Assembly: GCA_037034305.1 (NCBI GenBank)
Contig: JBAGJY010000001.1
Coordinates: 124,001 to 188,000 of the forward strand
Origin: Streptantibioticus_A sp037034305
Lineage (GTDB): Bacteria > Actinomycetota > Actinomycetes > Streptomycetales > Streptomycetaceae
Reading direction: 5' to 3'
DNA: 64,000 nucleotides
Shown here piece after piece: positions 45,737 to 55,488 of the stretch; position 1 is the first letter of the stretch; every line of letters starts with the position of its first letter. The position numbers and the translations under genes are program-made. The notes below the pieces were generated by a model. The model was not told where the DNA came from and ran no database searches. It worked only from the letters and a program-made list of their open reading frames with translations.

Positions 45737-45970
45737 CGCCCCAAAGGGGCGCGACCCCCAGCGACGCCGCAGGCGATACGCCCCAAAGGGGCGCGGGGAA
45801 CTGCGCGCCCAGCCCCAGCGGTGCCGCAGACGTCCGACGGCGCAGGTGATAAGGGGCGCGGGGAACTGCGCGCCCAGCCTCAACGGCGCCGCAGACGACC
45901 GACGCCGCGGGTGAGACGCCCCAAAGGGGCGCGGGGAACTGCGCGCCCAGCCCCAGTAGCGCCGCAGACG
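45737..45970. repeat. Streptomyces-type intergenic repeat array
   Basis: Three near-identical units with core GGGGCGCGGGGAACTGCGCG, each followed by CCAGCC and a GCCGCAGACG end, begin near 45779, 45849 and 45917; a partial fourth lies at 45737-45775. Each starts with the small palindrome CGCCCCAAAGGGGCG (reduced in the middle unit). Repeats of this kind are familiar between genes in Streptomyces. The remaining sequence of this 377-base gap shows no gene. Confidence 0.75.
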
Positions 45971-46094
45971 CCCGAGGGCACAAGCCGCCCAGCAAGCGCA
46001 GCGCTGACGCACCGAGCGAAGCCAGGCCGCGCGCCAGCGCAAAACACCCCCGCCGACGGCGGCACGCACCACGCGCCGCCGTAGAGTGCCGCCC

Positions 46095-46505
46095 ATGACC
46101 GTTTCGGTGCGTGTCGTGGTGGGCGCAGCCCTACTGCACCAGGGCCGGTTGCTGGCCGCGCGGCGCAGCGCCCCGGCCGAGCTGGCCGGGCGCTGGGAGC
46201 TGCCCGGCGGCAAGGTGGAGCCGGGCGAGACGGCCGAGCAAGCACTGGTGCGCGAACTGCGCGAGGAACTGGGAGTCGAGGCCGAGCCACTGGAGCGGAT
46301 CCCCGGCGAGTGGCCGCTGCGGCCCGATCTGGTGCTGCGGGTGTGGACCGCCCGGCTGGCCGAGGGCTCCGCGCAGCCGCATCCGCTCCAGGACCATGAC
46401 GCCCTGTGCTGGCTGTCGCCGGCCGAGGTGGCCGACGTCGACTGGCTGGACCAGGACCGCCCCGCGGTCGCCGAGGCGGCCCGCAGACTCACCGGAGGCC
46501 GGTGA
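46095..46505 (+). CDS. Nudix hydrolase (MutT type)
   Basis: This 136-residue protein has a perfect Nudix box from GGKVEPGETAEQALVREL to REELGV (G-x5-E-x7-REL-x-EE). Length and the opening VVVGAALLHQGRLLAARR match MutT/8-oxo-dGTP pyrophosphohydrolases, which remove oxidised nucleotides; other diphosphate substrates are possible. It stands alone between the repeat array and the SpoIIE-type gene. Confidence 0.85.
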   Translation: MTVSVRVVVGAALLHQGRLLAARRSAPAELAGRWELPGGKVEPGETAEQALVRELREELGVEAEPLERIPGEWPLRPDLVLRVWTARLAEGSAQPHPLQDHDALCWLSPAEVADVDWLDQDRPAVAEAARRLTGGR

Positions 46506-46749
46506 GGGCGGTGTGCAGACGGCGGCGCGTCGCAGTTCGTCCGAGGCCGGCGGTGGGAGCCGGGCGGCCGTCGAAGCGGCGCGCGGCGCCTCGTTCGAGG
46601 GCGCCGGTGGCGAACGGGCGGGCCGGACCCGTTCGAGTACGCCGCCGGACTGAACGGAGTAACGCGCCGGGCCGGGCGCCGTGTACTCCATTGATCATGG
46701 GGTACGGGCCATTTAGGCATGATGTCCGATCTGGCGGGAGGTGTGCCGG

Positions 46750-49299
46750 ATGAGCACCCCATCCGCCGCGCACCACCCCCCGCGCAACGGCGCCGCCCAC
46801 CACCGGCCGCGCGGTCTGCAACCAGCCGCCGCGCAACCCACCGTCCCCGGCGGGTTGCTGGACACCCTGCGGGTCGGCGTCATCATGCTGGACACCCGCG
46901 GCCGGGTCGTCCTGTGGTCCCCGCTGGCCGAGGAACTGCTGGGCTGGGCGGGCGAGCACATCGTCGGCCGCCGCATCGACCACATCATCAGCGACTGGTC
47001 CACCGCGCAGGCGGTGCGCGCCGAGCGGCTCGGGCGGATCCCCAGCCCCGGCCCCGCGGAGCAGGTGCTGGCCGAACTGCTGCGCGCCGGACGCTGGGGC
47101 GGGGTGCTGCCACTGCGGCACCGCGACGGCCACACCGTGCAGGCCGAGGTGCGGGCCTCGTTGCTGGTGGACGGCGACGGCAAGCCGTACATCCTGGTCT
47201 CGCTCGCCGAGACCCAGCTGCTGCGCGGGCTGGAGCATGATCTGGCCATTGTTGACGCGGTGTTCGACACCTCCGCGCTGGGCATCGCGATCTTCGACAC
47301 CGATCTGCGCTTCGTCCGCGTCAACGAGGCACTGGCCTGGATGAACGGCCGCCCGGCGGACGACCACATAGGCCGCACCGTCGAGGAGATCCTGCCCGGC
47401 AAGACCGGCGAGAACCTCACCCTGGTCCAGCGCGAGGTGCTGGCCACCGGCCGTACCGTGGTCGACCTGCTCAACAAGGGGCCGGGCGGCGAGGGCCTGC
47501 GTTCCGCCTCGTACGCCAGGATCGTCGACCGGGCCGGTCGGGTGCTGGGCATCTCCTGCATCGTCATGGACGTCACCGAGCGCCACACCGCGGTCGCCAA
47601 GGCCGAGCGGGCCCGCGCCCGGCTCACCCTGCTCAACGACGTGGGCGGGGTACTGGCCGACCTGCTCGACGTGGACCGCATCGCCCGGCTGCTGCCCGAC
47701 ATCCTGGTGCCGGAGTTCGCCGACTACGCGGGCGTGCTGCTGGTGCGTGACGTCCCCCAGGGCGCCGACCTGCCGCGCCGCCCGCACCCCGCGCACACCC
47801 CGCTGATGCTGGCCGGGGTCACCACCGGGCCCGGCACCGAGGCGGTCGCCGCCCAACTGCGCGCCGGGGCCAGCCTCAGCTTCCCCGAGGGCTCACCGCT
47901 CACCGCGGTGCTGGCCGGCGGTCCCGCCTGGTACGCCGAGACCAGCGCCGACCTGCACGCCGCCACGGACACCGTGCACGGCCTCGACCCGCGCATAAAG
48001 GCCGCGCTGGAACTGGGCGTCGGCTCGATGCTCGTCGTCCCGCTGCGGGCCCGCGGCATCGTGCTCGGCCTGCTGGTCATCGGCCGGTCCGTGCAGCGCG
48101 AGCCGTTCGACCCCGACGACCTGGCGCTCGCCACGGAACTCGCCGACCGCGCGGGCGCCGCTCTGGACAACGCCCGGCTGTACGCGCGGGAGCGGGAGGG
48201 CGCCCTGATGCTGCAACGCAGCCTGCTGCCGCAGCACGTGCCCGAACTGCCAGGCGTCGAGGTGGCGTACCGCTACGTGCCGGGCAGCACCGGCGCGGAG
48301 GCGGGCGGCGACTGGTTCGACGTGGTGCCGCTGGCGGGCGGCCGGGTCGCCTTCGTGGTCGGCGACGCGATGGGGCACGGGCTGCAGGCCGCCGCCACCA
48401 TGGGGCGGCTGCGCACCGCCATGCGCACCCTGGCCGCGCTCGACATGACCCCCGACGAACTGCTGCGCCGGATCAACGACCTGTCCGACGACTTCGCGCA
48501 GTTCCCCGACGAGCCGATGATGGCCACCTGCGTCTACGCCGTCTACGACCCGTCGACGCGGATCTGCTCCATCGCCAAGGCGGGCCACCTGCCGCCCCTG
48601 TTGATGGACCCCGGCGAACGCGGAGCCGAAGGAGTGCACCGCCTCGACATGCCCACCGGCACCCCGATCGGCGTCGGTGAGGCGCAGTTCGAGACCACCG
48701 AACTGCGGGTGCCGGACGGCTCGGTGCTGGTGCTCTACACCGACGGGCTGATCGAGCGGCGCGGGGAGGACATCAGCCACGGCATCGACCGGCTCAGGGC
48801 GGTGCTCGCCCGCCCGCACCGGTCGCTGGAGGAAGCGTGCGACGACATGGTCGCCAACCTGGTCGGGGAGCTCGAACCGGACGACGTGGCCGTGCTGATG
48901 GCCCGGCTCGGCGGGCTTCCGGAGGGCAGCGCTGCCTCGTGGGCCTTCCCCGCCGAACCCAGCGCCGTACGGCAGGCTCGCACGCATGTCCGAGAGACGC
49001 TGGCCGTGTGGGGTTTGAACGCGCTGACGGACGTAACCGTACTTCTGGTCAGTGAACTGGTCACCAACTCCCTGCGGTACGCGCACGGGCCCATCGGCGT
49101 CCGCATGGTCCGCGGCCCCTCGCTGCTGGTCGAGGTCTCCGACCCGCTGCCCGATCCGCCGCGTGCCCGTACCGCCGGACACGAGGACGAGGGCGGCCGC
49201 GGACTGCAACTCGTCGCCAGGGCGTCCCGCCGGTGGGGTACCCGGCAGGGGCCGCTGGGCAAGACGGTGTGGTTCGAACTGGCGTTGCCGGGTAGCTGA
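46750..49299 (+). CDS. PAS-PAS-GAF SpoIIE-type phosphatase with HATPase domain
   Basis: This 849-residue multidomain signalling protein has two PAS domains (about 35-150 and 165-285; LDTLRVGVIMLDTRGRVVLW, FDTSALGIAIFDTDLRFVRV), then GAF (about 295-480) and a PP2C/SpoIIE phosphatase domain (about 490-690; GGDWFDVVPL, VVGDAMGHG, KAGHLPPLL, LYTDGLIERRGED). It ends with an anti-sigma-type HATPase domain (about 725-845; SELVTNSLRYAHG, EGGRGLQL). Such proteins control anti-anti-sigma factor phosphorylation in response to signals, and so stress or developmental sigma factors. ATG after GGGAGG. A paralogue with one PAS domain follows. Confidence 0.87.
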   Translation: MSTPSAAHHPPRNGAAHHRPRGLQPAAAQPTVPGGLLDTLRVGVIMLDTRGRVVLWSPLAEELLGWAGEHIVGRRIDHIISDWSTAQAVRAERLGRIPSPGPAEQVLAELLRAGRWGGVLPLRHRDGHTVQAEVRASLLVDGDGKPYILVSLAETQLLRGLEHDLAIVDAVFDTSALGIAIFDTDLRFVRVNEALAWMNGRPADDHIGRTVEEILPGKTGENLTLVQREVLATGRTVVDLLNKGPGGEGLRSASYARIVDRAGRVLGISCIVMDVTERHTAVAKAERARARLTLLNDVGGVLADLLDVDRIARLLPDILVPEFADYAGVLLVRDVPQGADLPRRPHPAHTPLMLAGVTTGPGTEAVAAQLRAGASLSFPEGSPLTAVLAGGPAWYAETSADLHAATDTVHGLDPRIKAALELGVGSMLVVPLRARGIVLGLLVIGRSVQREPFDPDDLALATELADRAGAALDNARLYAREREGALMLQRSLLPQHVPELPGVEVAYRYVPGSTGAEAGGDWFDVVPLAGGRVAFVVGDAMGHGLQAAATMGRLRTAMRTLAALDMTPDELLRRINDLSDDFAQFPDEPMMATCVYAVYDPSTRICSIAKAGHLPPLLMDPGERGAEGVHRLDMPTGTPIGVGEAQFETTELRVPDGSVLVLYTDGLIERRGEDISHGIDRLRAVLARPHRSLEEACDDMVANLVGELEPDDVAVLMARLGGLPEGSAASWAFPAEPSAVRQARTHVRETLAVWGLNALTDVTVLLVSELVTNSLRYAHGPIGVRMVRGPSLLVEVSDPLPDPPRARTAGHEDEGGRGLQLVARASRRWGTRQGPLGKTVWFELALPGS

Positions 49300-49369
49300 C
49301 CTCGGGGAAGTTGCCTCGTTGAAGCCGAAATGATGCTGTGATCGACAAGACCGTGTGTCCGGTGCCGCC

Positions 49370-49414
49370 GGTGCCCAATACTTCAGTGGTGCCCAATACT
49401 CTGAACACTGGGCA
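49370..49414. repeat. Direct and inverted repeat before the second SpoIIE gene
   Basis: GGTGCCCAATACT occurs at 49370-49382 and 49388-49400 (18-base period), followed by TGGGCA (49409-49414), which is the reverse complement of the TGCCCA in the repeats. It lies about 115 bases upstream of the next gene in a patch of lower GC and could be an operator. Confidence 0.5.
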
Positions 49415-49527
49415 ACGGCCGGTCCGGGAGTACTGATTGACTGGAGGGGTCTTGCGCTGCATACGTTCCGGCGGATCCTGCGCCGCCGTTTCGCACGGAG
49501 AAGGCCACCACCCCTCGGGGGCCGACC

Positions 49528-51741
49528 ATGGCTGAACTGCCAAGTCCCCGGGGCCTCGAACGCGACCGGGAGCGGGATGCCTCCCTGGCCGCGTTCGAGG
49601 CGATTTTCGGCCAATCTCCGATGGGGCTCTTCCTCGCCGACACCGACTTCCGGCTGATCCGCGTCAACGAGCGCTTCGCACATGTCTACGGCAGGCCCGC
49701 GCAGGACTACCCCGGCCGCACGCCGCACGACTTCCTGCCGCGGGTGGAGGCCGACCGGCTCACCGCCGCGCTGCGCCAGGTCCTGGAATCCGGCGAGCCG
49801 GTGGTCGACATGCAGGTGGTCGGCACCAGCCCCGGCTCCCCCGGCCGCCGCCGCTGGGCGATCTCCCTGTACCGGCTCACGGACCGGCACGGCCGCCCGT
49901 CCGGAGTGGCGGGCGTGGCAACTGATGTGACGACCCGTCAGCGCGCCGAGCGGGAGGCGGCGCACACCCGCCGCGACCTCGCGCTGCTCAACGAGGCGGG
50001 CACCCGCATCGGCAACTCCCTCGACCTGGAGACCACCGCCCGGCAGCTCCTGGACGTCGCCGTGCCGCACTTTTGCGACCTGGCCGCCGTCGACCTGTAC
50101 CAGGTGCTGCTCACCGGCGACGAGGACCCGGTGAGCAGCTCCGACGGCAGCGCGGAGGTGCGCCGGGTCGCGGGCGCCAGCGCGGTCTCCGGCGGCCCCG
50201 ACTCGCTGGGCGTCGAGGACGGCTCGGTGAGCGTCGGCGCGGTGCACCGCTACCCGTTCGCCTCGCCCGGCGCCAAGGCGCTGCGCACCGCGCAGATCCA
50301 GGTGCTGGGAGCCAGCGACGGCAACGCCACCGCGGACGACAGCGCCGAAGCCGACCCGGACCGCGGCGAGTTGGCCGCCGTCGTGCAGTCCACCCTGGTG
50401 GTGCCGATGGTCGCCCGGGACACCGTGCTCGGCCTGGTGCACTTCTCCCGCGCCAAGGGCAGCGAACCCTTCGGTGAACGGGATCGCGCGCTGGCCGGGG
50501 AACTCGTCGCCCGGGCCGCCGTGTGCATCGACAACGCACGGCTGTACCGGCGCGAGCACGAACGGGCGCTGCTGCTCCAGCGCAGCCTGCTGCCACCGGG
50601 CAATCCGGAGGCCGCCGGACTGGACATCGCCTGCCGCTATCTGCCGGGCAACGCCGCCGCCGAGGTCGGCGGCGACTGGTTCGACGTCATCGAACTCCCC
50701 GGCCACCGCACGGCGTTGGTGGTCGGTGACGTGATGGGCCGGGGCCTTCGGGCCGCCGTCGCCATGGGCGAACTGCGCACCGCGGTACGCACCCTGGCGC
50801 TGCTGGACCTCGAACCGGCCGAGGTGCTCGGCCAGTTGGACGAGATCGCCCGCGGCCTGTCCGACCCCAACGGCGGGCGCAGCCGACGGGCCAAGGACCG
50901 GGACGGCGAGGACCTGGCCGAGGTGTACCTGGCGACCTGTGTCTACGCGGTGTACGACGCGGTCACCCGGCGCTGCACCATCGCCAACGCGGGCCATCTG
51001 CCGCCGTTCCTAGCGCAGCCGGGCGATCCGGCGCTCATGCTCGACGTGCCGCACGGCATTCCGCTGGGCGTCGGCGGCGAACCGTTCGAGGAGGTGGACG
51101 TCGAACTCCCCGACGGCGCGCTGCTCGCCCTCTACACCGACGGCCTGGTGGAGTCCCGGCACCACGCCCTGGACGAGGGTCTGGAGGCCTTCCGGTGCGC
51201 GCTGAGCACCGCCGCGCTGCCCTTGGAGGACGCCTGCGACCACGTGCTGACCAGCCTGGACACCCACCACGGCGAGGACGACGTGGCGCTGCTGATGGCC
51301 AGGGTGCAGGGCCTGCCGGACAACGCGGTCGGCGACTGGACGCTGCCGCCCAAGGGCCAGTCGGTGGCCCAGGCCCGGGAGCTGACCCGCGGGCGGCTGG
51401 AGGCCTGGGGCCTGGGTGAGCTGGTCGACACCACGGAGTTGCTGGTGAGCGAACTGGTCACCAACGCGCTGCGGCACGGCAGGGGCGACATACGGCTGCG
51501 GCTGCTGCTGGACCGGACCCTGGTGTGCGAGGTCTGGGACTCCGACCTCGTCCAGCCCAGGCGGCGGCGGGCCCGGGACACCGACGAGGGCGGGCGCGGC
51601 CTGCAACTCGTCAGCATGCTCAGCGAGAGCTGGGGCAGCAGGCGCACGCCGCGCGGCAAGACCGTGTGGTTCGAACTCGGCCTGCCCGACGGGGAGTCCA
51701 GGGGACCGGACCTGGCGGAGGCGCTGCTCAGCATGTACTGA
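49528..51741 (+). CDS. PAS-GAF SpoIIE-type phosphatase with HATPase domain
   Basis: This 737-residue paralogue of the preceding gene has one PAS domain (about 20-140; FGQSPMGLFLADTDFRLIRV), GAF (about 150-345), SpoIIE phosphatase (about 355-580; GGDWFDVIELPG, VVGDVMGRG, ANAGHLPPF, LYTDGLVESR) and a C-terminal HATPase (SELVTNALRHG, TDEGGRGLQL). It is probably a sensor-phosphatase acting on anti-sigma antagonists, as for its neighbour. A short acidic insert before the GAF end (DDSAEADPDRGE) is specific to this copy. No obvious ribosome site lies directly before the ATG. Confidence 0.87.
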   Translation: MAELPSPRGLERDRERDASLAAFEAIFGQSPMGLFLADTDFRLIRVNERFAHVYGRPAQDYPGRTPHDFLPRVEADRLTAALRQVLESGEPVVDMQVVGTSPGSPGRRRWAISLYRLTDRHGRPSGVAGVATDVTTRQRAEREAAHTRRDLALLNEAGTRIGNSLDLETTARQLLDVAVPHFCDLAAVDLYQVLLTGDEDPVSSSDGSAEVRRVAGASAVSGGPDSLGVEDGSVSVGAVHRYPFASPGAKALRTAQIQVLGASDGNATADDSAEADPDRGELAAVVQSTLVVPMVARDTVLGLVHFSRAKGSEPFGERDRALAGELVARAAVCIDNARLYRREHERALLLQRSLLPPGNPEAAGLDIACRYLPGNAAAEVGGDWFDVIELPGHRTALVVGDVMGRGLRAAVAMGELRTAVRTLALLDLEPAEVLGQLDEIARGLSDPNGGRSRRAKDRDGEDLAEVYLATCVYAVYDAVTRRCTIANAGHLPPFLAQPGDPALMLDVPHGIPLGVGGEPFEEVDVELPDGALLALYTDGLVESRHHALDEGLEAFRCALSTAALPLEDACDHVLTSLDTHHGEDDVALLMARVQGLPDNAVGDWTLPPKGQSVAQARELTRGRLEAWGLGELVDTTELLVSELVTNALRHGRGDIRLRLLLDRTLVCEVWDSDLVQPRRRRARDTDEGGRGLQLVSMLSESWGSRRTPRGKTVWFELGLPDGESRGPDLAEALLSMY

Positions 51742-51750
51742 CCCCGCTGC

Positions 51751-51766
51751 GGGGGCGCGCGCCCCC
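51751..51766. terminator. Perfect palindrome between convergent genes
   Basis: GGGGGCGCGCGCCCCC is a perfect 16-base palindrome nine bases after the phosphatase stop and before the convergent SdhB-like gene end. Probably a shared terminator. Confidence 0.6.
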
Positions 51767-51774
51767 ACCCCCCT

Positions 51775-52569
51775 TCAGCGGCGCCGGATCTTGTTCCCGA
51801 GCCAGACCAGTGGATCGTACTTGCGGTCCACTGCCCGCTCCTTGAGCGGAATCAGCGCGTTGTCGGTGATGCGGATGTTCTCCGGGCACACTTCCGTACA
51901 GCACTTGGTGATGTTGCAGTAGCCGAGCCCGTGTTCGTCCTGGGCGGTGGCCCTGCGGTCCAGGCCCGACCGCTCGGCCGAGTCCAGCGGATGCATGTCC
52001 AGTTCGGCGATGCGCATCAGGAAACGCGGCCCCGCGAACGCCTTCTTGTTCTCCTCGTGGTCCCGCACCACATGGCAGGTGTTCTGGCACAAGAAGCACT
52101 CGATGCACTTGCGGAACTCCTGCGAGCGCCCCACGTCCTCCTGCCGCATCCGGTACTCGCCGGGGCCCAGACCGGGCGGCGGGACGAAGGACGGAACCTC
52201 CCTGGCCTTGGTGTAGTTGAAGGACACGTCGGTCACCAGGTCGCGCACCACCGGAAACGCCCGCATCGGTGTCACGGTCACCGTCTCGTCCGGCGCGAAC
52301 ACCGACATCCGCGTCATGCACATCAGCCGCGGCCGCCCGTTGATCTCCGCGCTGCACGAACCGCACTTGCCCGCCTTGCAGTTCCAGCGCACCGCGAGGT
52401 CGTTGGCCTGCGTGGCCTGCAACCGGTGGATGATGTCGAGGACGACCTCGCCCTCGTGCACCTCGACGTCGAAGTCCCGCAACTCGCCGCCGTCCGCGTC
52501 GCCGCGCCACACCCGGAAGTGACCGGTGTACACGGAACCGTTGGCCTTCGGGGCAGGCGCAGCGCTCAT
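51775..52569 (-). CDS. sdhB: Succinate dehydrogenase/fumarate reductase iron-sulfur subunit
   Basis: This 264-residue iron-sulfur protein carries the three clusters of the SdhB/FrdB family. The 2Fe-2S ligands are in WNCKAGKCGSCSAEING and LMCMTRM, and 4Fe-4S and 3Fe-4S ligands in CIECFLCQNTC and NITKCCTEVCPENI. It passes electrons from the flavoprotein to the membrane quinone site. ATGA overlap with the flavoprotein gene. The gene order cytochrome b, flavoprotein, iron-sulfur subunit on one strand fits a non-classical actinobacterial succinate dehydrogenase of the cytochrome b558 type. Confidence 0.9.
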   Translation of the reverse strand: MSAAPAPKANGSVYTGHFRVWRGDADGGELRDFDVEVHEGEVVLDIIHRLQATQANDLAVRWNCKAGKCGSCSAEINGRPRLMCMTRMSVFAPDETVTVTPMRAFPVVRDLVTDVSFNYTKAREVPSFVPPPGLGPGEYRMRQEDVGRSQEFRKCIECFLCQNTCHVVRDHEENKKAFAGPRFLMRIAELDMHPLDSAERSGLDRRATAQDEHGLGYCNITKCCTEVCPENIRITDNALIPLKERAVDRKYDPLVWLGNKIRRR

Positions 52570-54539
52570 CCGTTGAGCTCCTCGTCCGTGAGGTACTTGA
52601 GCAACTCGTCCTTCTCGAAAAGGCCGAGCAGGTCACCGCGGATCGGTGGCATGTCGCGCCGGGTCAGCCTGATCTGGCCGCCCGCGGGGTCGACGGCCGC
52701 CAGTTCCCCGTCGCGGTCGGCGAGCTCGCAGACCAGATTGGTCTTGCGCCAGCGGCGGTCCATCTCCGGATAGTCGTCGCGGGTGTGCCCGCCGCGGCTC
52801 TCGGTGCGCTCCAGCGCGGCGCGCGCCACGCACTCGCTCACCAGCAGCATGTTGCGCAGGTCGATCGCCAGGTGCCAGCCCGGGTTGAACTGGCGGTGCC
52901 CCTCGACCCCGGCCCGCCGGGAGCGCTGCCGCAGGTCGGCGAGGCGGCGCAGCGCCTCGGTCATCTCCGGGGCCCGCCGGATGATGCCGACCAGGTCGTT
53001 CATGGTCTGCTGCAGCTCCTGGTGCAGCGCGTACGGGTTCTCCGCGGGGCCCCCGGCCGCCTCCGGCCCGCCGCCCTCGACGCTGAACGGGCGCAGCGCC
53101 TCGGCCGCCGCGGCGTCCACCTGCTCGTCGCGGACCCGCGGGCGGTCGCCGGGGCCCAGTTCGACGGCGTACGCGGCGGCGTGCAGCCCGGCCCGGCGGC
53201 CGAACACCAGCAGGTCGGACAGGGAGTTGCCGCCCAGCCGGTTGGAGCCGTGCATGCCACCGGCGACCTCGCCCGCCGCGAACAGCCCGGGAACCCCGGT
53301 GGCGGCCGTGCTGTCCGGGTCGACCTCCACCCCGCCCATCACGTAGTGGCAGGTCGGCCCGACCTCCATGGGCTCCGCCGTGATGTCGACGTCGGCCAGC
53401 TCCTTGAACTGGTGGTGCATGGACGGCAGCCGCCGCCTGATCTCCTCGGCGGGCAGCCGGGTCGACACGTCCAGGAACACCCCGCCGTGCGGCGAGCAAC
53501 GGCCCGCCTTCACCTCGGAGTTGATGGCCCGCGCCACCTCGTCCCGGGGTAGCAGTTCGGGTGGGCGGCGGTGGTTGTCCGGATCGGTGTACCAGCCGTC
53601 CGCCTCCTGCTCGCTTTGCGCGTACTTCTCCTTGAAGACATCCGGAACGTAGTCGAACATGAAGCGCTTGCCGTCGCTGTTGCGCAGCACTCCGCCGTCA
53701 CCGCGCACCGACTCAGTGACCAGGATTCCCTTCACCGACGGCGGCCAGATCATTCCCGTCGGATGGAACTGCACGAACTCCATGTTGATCAGCGGCGCCC
53801 CGGCCAGCAGCGCCAGCGCGTGCCCGTCCCCGGTGTACTCCCAGGAATTGGAAGTCACCTTGAAGGACTTGCCGATGCCACCGGTGGCCAGTACCACGGC
53901 GGGCGCCTCGATGACGAAGAAGCGCCCGCTCTCGCGTACGTAGCCGAACACCCCGCAAACCCGTCCGCCGCGCCCGCCTCCGGCGGATGTCGGCCCTTCG
54001 TCCTTCAAAACCCTGGTGACGGTGCACTCCTGGAACACCCGCAGCCGGTCCTCGTAGTCGCCGCAGCGCTCCTGGTCCTCCTGCTGCAGGGAGACGATTT
54101 TCTGCTGGAGGGTGCGGATGAGTTCCAGTCCGGTACGGTCGCCCACGTGCGCCAGCCGGGCGTACTCGTGGCCGCCGAAATTACGCTGCGAGATCCGGCC
54201 GTCCTTCGTACGGTCGAACAGCGCGCCCCAGGTCTCCAACTCCCACACCCGGTCCGGCGCCTCCCTGGCGTGCAGTTCCGCCATCCGCCAGTTGTTGAGG
54301 AACTTCCCGCCCCGCATGGTGTCCCGGAAGTGCACCTGCCAGTTGTCATGCGGATTGGAGTTGCCCATGCTGGCGGCGATTCCGCCCTCGGCCATCACCG
54401 TGTGCGCCTTGCCGAACAGGGACTTGCAGATCACGGCGGTGCGCAGCCCCTGTTCCCGGGCCGCGATGGCGGCCCGCAGCCCCGCTCCGCCCGCGCCGAC
54501 CACCACCACGTCATAGGTGTGCCGCTCGACTTGCGTCAT
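52566..54539 (-). CDS. sdhA: Succinate dehydrogenase/fumarate reductase flavoprotein
   Basis: This 657-residue FAD enzyme has the dinucleotide fold VVVGAGGAGLRAAIAA, the His-bearing FAD segment AHTVMAEGGIAASMGN, the active-site region ESVRGDGGVLRNSDGKRF and the HGSNRLGGNSLSDLLVFGR signature. It oxidises succinate to fumarate (or the reverse). The start ATG of MTQVERHTY is chosen; an earlier ATG sits directly on the AAGGGG ribosome site. It lies 46 bases after the cytochrome subunit gene. Confidence 0.9.
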   Translation of the reverse strand: MTQVERHTYDVVVVGAGGAGLRAAIAAREQGLRTAVICKSLFGKAHTVMAEGGIAASMGNSNPHDNWQVHFRDTMRGGKFLNNWRMAELHAREAPDRVWELETWGALFDRTKDGRISQRNFGGHEYARLAHVGDRTGLELIRTLQQKIVSLQQEDQERCGDYEDRLRVFQECTVTRVLKDEGPTSAGGGRGGRVCGVFGYVRESGRFFVIEAPAVVLATGGIGKSFKVTSNSWEYTGDGHALALLAGAPLINMEFVQFHPTGMIWPPSVKGILVTESVRGDGGVLRNSDGKRFMFDYVPDVFKEKYAQSEQEADGWYTDPDNHRRPPELLPRDEVARAINSEVKAGRCSPHGGVFLDVSTRLPAEEIRRRLPSMHHQFKELADVDITAEPMEVGPTCHYVMGGVEVDPDSTAATGVPGLFAAGEVAGGMHGSNRLGGNSLSDLLVFGRRAGLHAAAYAVELGPGDRPRVRDEQVDAAAAEALRPFSVEGGGPEAAGGPAENPYALHQELQQTMNDLVGIIRRAPEMTEALRRLADLRQRSRRAGVEGHRQFNPGWHLAIDLRNMLLVSECVARAALERTESRGGHTRDDYPEMDRRWRKTNLVCELADRDGELAAVDPAGGQIRLTRRDMPPIRGDLLGLFEKDELLKYLTDEELNG

Positions 54540-54585
54540 GTGCTGCCGCATCCCCTTCGCTGGTTTCCGGCGACTGCTTGCCCCG

Positions 54586-55407
54586 CTAGAAGAACTTCGG
54601 ATCGGCGAACGCGCCGCTGGCGACCAGGTACACATACAGGTCGGCCAGTGCCACCATCACCAACGAGCCCCAGGCCAACGCCATATGGTGCGCGGTCAGA
54701 CGCCCCACCCAACTCCACATCCGATAGCGCACCGGGTGTTTGGAGAAGTTCTTCAACCGCCCGCCGACGATGTGCCGACACGAATGGCAGGACAGGGTGT
54801 AGACCCAGATGAGCGCGACGTTCACCAGCAACACCACGGTGCCCAGGCCCATATGGCCCCAGTGCCCGGCCGCGTCCCGGAAACCGAGCGCCGCGTCATA
54901 GGTCAGGATCACCGCGAAGACCAGCGCGAAGTAGAAGAAGTAGCGGTGGACGTTCTGCAGGATCAACGGAAAGCGCGTCTCCCCGGTGTACTTGCGGTGC
55001 GGCTCGGCCACCGCGCACGCGGGCGGCGCGGCCCAGAATCCCCGGTAGTACGCCTTGCGGTAGTAGTAGCAGGTCAACCGGAATCCCAGCGGGAAGATCA
55101 GCACCAGCAGCGCGGGTGAAAGCCCCCACCAGGGACCGAAGATCTGCAGGTCCGCACCTCCCCTCATGTTCACGCAGTTGGTGGCGATGCAGGGGGAGTA
55201 GTACGGGGAGACATACGGCGCCGCGTAGTAGTCGGCGTTGGCGAACGCCCGCCAGGTCGAATAGACGACGAACACCGTCAACACGGTGGCGGTGACGGCG
55301 GGAGCCAGCCACCAGCGGTCGGTGCGCAGCTGCCGCGCGGCGATCGCGGCACGCCCTGGGGCGTGCACGCCGCCTGATGTGGGTCCTGCTGTCTCGGTCG
55401 TGGCCAA
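54586..55407 (-). CDS. sdhC: Succinate dehydrogenase cytochrome b subunit
   Basis: This 273-residue membrane protein has about five helices (WLAPAVTATVLTVFVVYS, LLVLIFPLGFRLTCYYY, FFYFALVFAVILTYDAAL, GTVVLLVNVALIWVYTLSCH, MALAWGSLVMVALADLYVYL) and His residues that could hold haem (NVHRYFFYF, SCHSCRHIV). It anchors the enzyme in the membrane and passes electrons to menaquinone. It is the first gene of the three on this strand. Confidence 0.87.
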   Translation of the reverse strand: MATTETAGPTSGGVHAPGRAAIAARQLRTDRWWLAPAVTATVLTVFVVYSTWRAFANADYYAAPYVSPYYSPCIATNCVNMRGGADLQIFGPWWGLSPALLVLIFPLGFRLTCYYYRKAYYRGFWAAPPACAVAEPHRKYTGETRFPLILQNVHRYFFYFALVFAVILTYDAALGFRDAAGHWGHMGLGTVVLLVNVALIWVYTLSCHSCRHIVGGRLKNFSKHPVRYRMWSWVGRLTAHHMALAWGSLVMVALADLYVYLVASGAFADPKFF

Positions 55408-55488
55408 CGGGTCGCCTCCGGCGAGGTGGGTGGCTTACCGGGTTCGCCTGACGGGTGCCGTACCGCGGAGCGGGTCCGCCGGGCCGGA

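Noticed and set aside
45737..45970. Possible CRISPR array
   Set aside because: Units are long, imperfect, and without unique spacers of constant size; no cas genes are near.
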